A stretch of 14,277 bases of DNA from Pseudomonadota bacterium (GTDB lineage: Bacteria > Pseudomonadota > Alphaproteobacteria > ATCC43930 > CGMCC-115725): NCBI GenBank assembly GCA_021790295.1, contig JAJYIC010000021.1, positions 1 to 14,277 of the forward strand, read 5' to 3'. Every line of letters starts with the position of its first letter. Position 1 is the first letter of the stretch. This document shows positions 11,671 to 14,277 of this stretch, piece by piece. Made by a program: the position numbers and the translations under genes. The notes below the pieces were generated by a model. The model searched no databases, was not told where the DNA came from, and worked only from the letters and a program-made list of their open reading frames with translations.

Positions 11671-14277
11671 GCGAGAGCGGCGGGCGCGGGCGAGGCGCGG
11701 TAAAGCGCGAGAAGCGCGCTCTCCTTCTTCTTGGCGCTCGCGGCGGCCGCCTCCTTGACGTGGCCGAAACCGCGGATCTCGAGCGGCAAAGAGGCGATGG
11801 CGACGGCAAGGGCATGGCGTTCGGGAGAAAGGCGTTCGAGGACGAGGGCAAGGGTCTCCTCATAGTCACTGACAAGGCGCCGTTCGAGACGGCGCTCCGC
11901 GGTTCTGCCGAAGATGTCGAAAGGCGTTCCGCGCAAAAAGCGCAGCTTTGCGAGAAGGCGGAAAAGGATCAGAACCGAAGGCCCATACGCCTTCTTTTTC
12001 AACTGTCCGGTCTCGAGGTCGCGTTCCGCGAAAAGGGGCGGGGCGAGATGGAAGACGAGCCGATAAGGCCCTTCGAACCGCGCGGCAAGGCGCGAGACGA
12101 AGTCGGTTTCGGCATAAAGCCGGGCGACCTCGTATTCGTCCTTATAAGCCATGAGCTTGAAAAGGGCGCGCGCCGCGCCGTCGAGAAGGGCGCCGGACCC
12201 TGGGACGCGCGCCTCCTCGACCGCGCGCACCTTTTCGACGAGACGGCGATAACGCGCCGCATAGGCTTCGTTCTGATAGCCTCGCAAAAAGGCCGCCCGG
12301 CGCTGGATCACCTCTTCGACGCTTTCCGAGAGGCGGTGGCTTCCGGGACGGGCAGAAGGAGGGTTGGCGCGGCTTTCGGTTAGATCGGGATCGGCGGCGG
12401 CGCGCCGGCCCCAACGGAAAGCGGCGCGGTTCGCCTCGACGGCGACCGCGTTGAGAGCGATCGCTTGTTCGATCGCCTCGGCGGAGAGCGGCACGCCGCC
12501 TTTCTGATAGGCGTAGCCGAGAAGAAAAAGATTGGCGCCGATCGTATCGCCGAAAAGCCTCTGCGCCACCCCCGTCGCGTCGACAAATTCGGCGGAAAGC
12601 GCTTTTTCGGCAATGCCGCGTTTGAGTTCGCTTGCGGGGAAGTCCAGATCGGGGTTGCGGGTGAAGGCGCCGGTCATCGTTTCGTGGCTGTTGACGATCG
12701 CCTGGCTTTTGCCGCGGGAAAGCTTTCCAAGGCTTTCCGCGCCGGCAGAGACGACGAGATCGCAACCGAGAAGGAGATCGGCGCCCCCTTCGCCGATGCG
12801 CGGGGTCCCGATCTCCTCGGGCGTCGCGGCGATGCGGACATGGCTCCAGACCGCACCCCCTTTTTGTGCGAGCCCGGTCATGTCGAGCGTCCTCACGCCT
12901 TTTCCTTCGAGATGGCCCGCCATGCCGAGAAGGGCGCTGACGGTGACGACGCCGGTGCCGCCGACCCCGGTGATGAAGATGCCGTAAGGCGCACCGAGAG
13001 CGGGAAGTTGCGGTTCGGCAAGCGCGGGAAGCCCTTCTTCCCCGCCCGCCGAGGGCTTTCTCGGGCGCCCCCCTTCGACGCTGACAAAACTCGGGCAGAA
13101 ACCTTCGAGACAGGAGAAATCCTTGTTGCAGCTCGACTGGTCGATTGCCCTTTTGCGCCCGAACTCGGTTTCGAGAGGGATGACGGCAAGACAGTTCGAA
13201 GTCCTGGAGCAATCGCCGCAGCCTTCGCAGACCCGCTCGTTGATGACGACCCGCCTTTGCGGATCGGGGAACCGGCCGCGTTTGCGCCGGCGCCGTTTCT
13301 CGGCGGCGCAGGTCTGATCGTAAAGGATCGCCGTGACCCCGGGGATCTCGCGCATCTCCCGTTCGACCGCATCGAGGTCGCGGCGGTGGCGGACCCGCAC
13401 GCCCGCGGGGAAATCGGTTCCGGGCGGATATTTCTCGGGTTCGTCGGTGACGACGGCAAGGCGCCGCACCCCCTCAGCCGCAAGCCTTTGCGCCAGGGAG
13501 GGAACGGTAAGCCCGCCTTCGACGGGCTGGCCTCCGGTCATCGCCACCGCATCGTTGAAAAGGATCTTGTAAGTAACGTTGACCCCGGAGGCGACCGCCG
13601 CGCGTATCGCCAAAGCCCCCGAATGGCTGTAGGTGCCGTCGCCGAGATTGACAAAGACATGGCGGGTTTCGGTAAAAGGCGCCTGCCCGATCCAGCTCGC
13701 CCCTTCGCCCCCCATCTGCGTAAAGGTCGCGGTGTCGCGGTCCATGAATTGCGCGAGATAGTGGCAGCCGATGCCGGCAAGGGCGCGGCTTCCTTGCGGC
13801 ACTTTGGTCGAGGTGTTGTGCGGGCAGCCCGGGCAGAAATAGGGCGGGCGCTCGAACGCGGGGATGCTTTGCCCCCCGTCCTTCGCTTCGAGAGCGATAA
13901 GGCGTTCGGCGAGCCTTGGACTTTCCTCAAAGCGGGCAAGACGCCGGGCGAGGACCGTCGCCACGCCGCGCGCCGAAAGTTCCCCTTGCGAAGGCAAAAG
14001 AGGGGCGCCCTTCTCGTCGCATTTGCCGAGGATCAGAGGGCGCTTTCCCGCGGGCCAGTTGTAAAGCTGCTCTTTCAGTTGGGTCTCGATCAGAGCGCGC
14101 TTTTCTTCGACCACCAGGATCTCGTCGAGCCCTTCGGCAAAACGGCGCACCCCTTCGCTTTCGAGCGGCGAGGACATGCCGAGCTTCAGATGGGGTATGC
14201 CGAGCTGCGGGCCTTTCCCGTCGAGCCCGCGAAGGGAAAGAGCCTCGCCCACCACGGGGGTCGATTTTCGGCTCGAA
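11661..14277 (-). CDS. fused indolepyruvate:ferredoxin oxidoreductase, C-terminal part (5' end outside window)
   Basis: Thiamine-diphosphate 2-oxoacid oxidoreductase that converts arylpyruvates (indolepyruvate, phenylpyruvate) and CoA to arylacetyl-CoA, CO2 and reduced ferredoxin. The frame is open to the window end; about 871 residues are visible, and the proteobacterial fused form is usually near 1150, so about 280 N-terminal residues (the start of the pyrimidine-binding domain) are outside. In protein order: CPGCPHNTS (nt about 13800-13840); the ThDP motif GDGTYSHSG (about 13615-13645) with NDAVAMTGGQ (about 13528-13560); a cysteine cluster CEGCGDC...NC and SCNKDFSCLEGFCP (about 13090-13240) for Fe-S centres; the gamma domain GVGGTGVVTVSALLGMA (about 12915-12975); and a DUF6537-like C-terminal domain ending AALAAE. 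Alpha, beta and gamma functions are thus on one chain, unlike archaeal IorAB. The substrate is inferred from family only. Shown start candidates inside the window are not real starts. Confidence 0.92.
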   Translation of the reverse strand, partial: SSRKSTPVVGEALSLRGLDGKGPQLGIPHLKLGMSSPLESEGVRRFAEGLDEILVVEEKRALIETQLKEQLYNWPAGKRPLILGKCDEKGAPLLPSQGELSARGVATVLARRLARFEESPRLAERLIALEAKDGGQSIPAFERPPYFCPGCPHNTSTKVPQGSRALAGIGCHYLAQFMDRDTATFTQMGGEGASWIGQAPFTETRHVFVNLGDGTYSHSGALAIRAAVASGVNVTYKILFNDAVAMTGGQPVEGGLTVPSLAQRLAAEGVRRLAVVTDEPEKYPPGTDFPAGVRVRHRRDLDAVEREMREIPGVTAILYDQTCAAEKRRRRKRGRFPDPQRRVVINERVCEGCGDCSRTSNCLAVIPLETEFGRKRAIDQSSCNKDFSCLEGFCPSFVSVEGGRPRKPSAGGEEGLPALAEPQLPALGAPYGIFITGVGGTGVVTVSALLGMAGHLEGKGVRTLDMTGLAQKGGAVWSHVRIAATPEEIGTPRIGEGGADLLLGCDLVVSAGAESLGKLSRGKSQAIVNSHETMTGAFTRNPDLDFPASELKRGIAEKALSAEFVDATGVAQRLFGDTIGANLFLLGYAYQKGGVPLSAEAIEQAIALNAVAVEANRAAFRWGRRAAADPDLTESRANPPSARPGSHRLSESVEEVIQRRAAFLRGYQNEAYAARYRRLVEKVRAVEEARVPGSGALLDGAARALFKLMAYKDEYEVARLYAETDFVSRLAARFEGPYRLVFHLAPPLFAERDLETGQLKKKAYGPSVLILFRLLAKLRFLRGTPFDIFGRTAERRLERRLVSDYEETLALVLERLSPERHALAVAIASLPLEIRGFGHVKEAAAASAKKKESALLALYRASPAPAALAAE

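Noticed and set aside
11226..12383. Plus-strand frame of 385 codons across the protease end and the oxidoreductase
   Set aside because: Runs out of frame in the protease PDZ2 region and antisense to the oxidoreductase; no motif.

Overview
This window is high-G+C DNA (well over 60% by eye) densely packed with bacterial metabolic genes. The gene families point to a proteobacterium, most likely an alphaproteobacterium: glycolate oxidase glcDEF, a pyruvate kinase next to a TtuD/GckA-type glycerate 2-kinase, a Do-family protease, and a large fused indolepyruvate:ferredoxin oxidoreductase. This placement is inference from gene content, not from a marker gene. I see no tRNA, rRNA, CRISPR array, insertion sequence, prophage or plasmid function, and no gene-free stretch longer than about 160 bases.

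Layout. (1) 1-3686, plus strand: 3' part of glcD, then glcE and glcF, a tight operon for the membrane-associated glycolate dehydrogenase. (2) 3683-5151, minus strand: a family 2 glycosyltransferase followed by a TVP38/VTT-domain membrane protein, coupled by a GTGA start/stop overlap. The second gene shares 4 bases with the end of glcF. (3) 5152-5313: divergent intergenic region. (4) 5314-7179, plus strand: a CLC chloride channel/antiporter with C-terminal CBS domains. (5) 7193-9965, minus strand: glycerate 2-kinase then pyruvate kinase, a two-gene operon. (6) 9966-10053: divergent intergenic region with two overlapping hairpins. (7) 10054-11631, plus strand: a secreted Do-type (DegP/HtrA) serine protease with two PDZ domains. 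(8) 11661-14277, minus strand: the C-terminal three quarters or so of a fused indolepyruvate ferredoxin oxidoreductase, cut by the window edge.

How the genes fit together. GlcDEF makes glyoxylate from glycolate. Glycerate 2-kinase and pyruvate kinase would take glycerate, the product of glyoxylate carboligase plus tartronate semialdehyde reductase, to 2-phosphoglycerate and, after enolase, from PEP to pyruvate. The window therefore holds both ends of a C2-to-C3 salvage route, but not its middle. The glycosyltransferase/VTT pair looks like an envelope polyprenyl-phosphate-sugar module. The CLC, protease and oxidoreductase look like independent single genes.

I do not see an undescribed system. 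The points most worth checking are: a CLC protein with leucine at the internal proton-glutamate position; a pyruvate kinase with the sequence signature of potassium independence; the coupled glycosyltransferase-VTT pair; and mutually exclusive hairpins in the leader of the Do protease.
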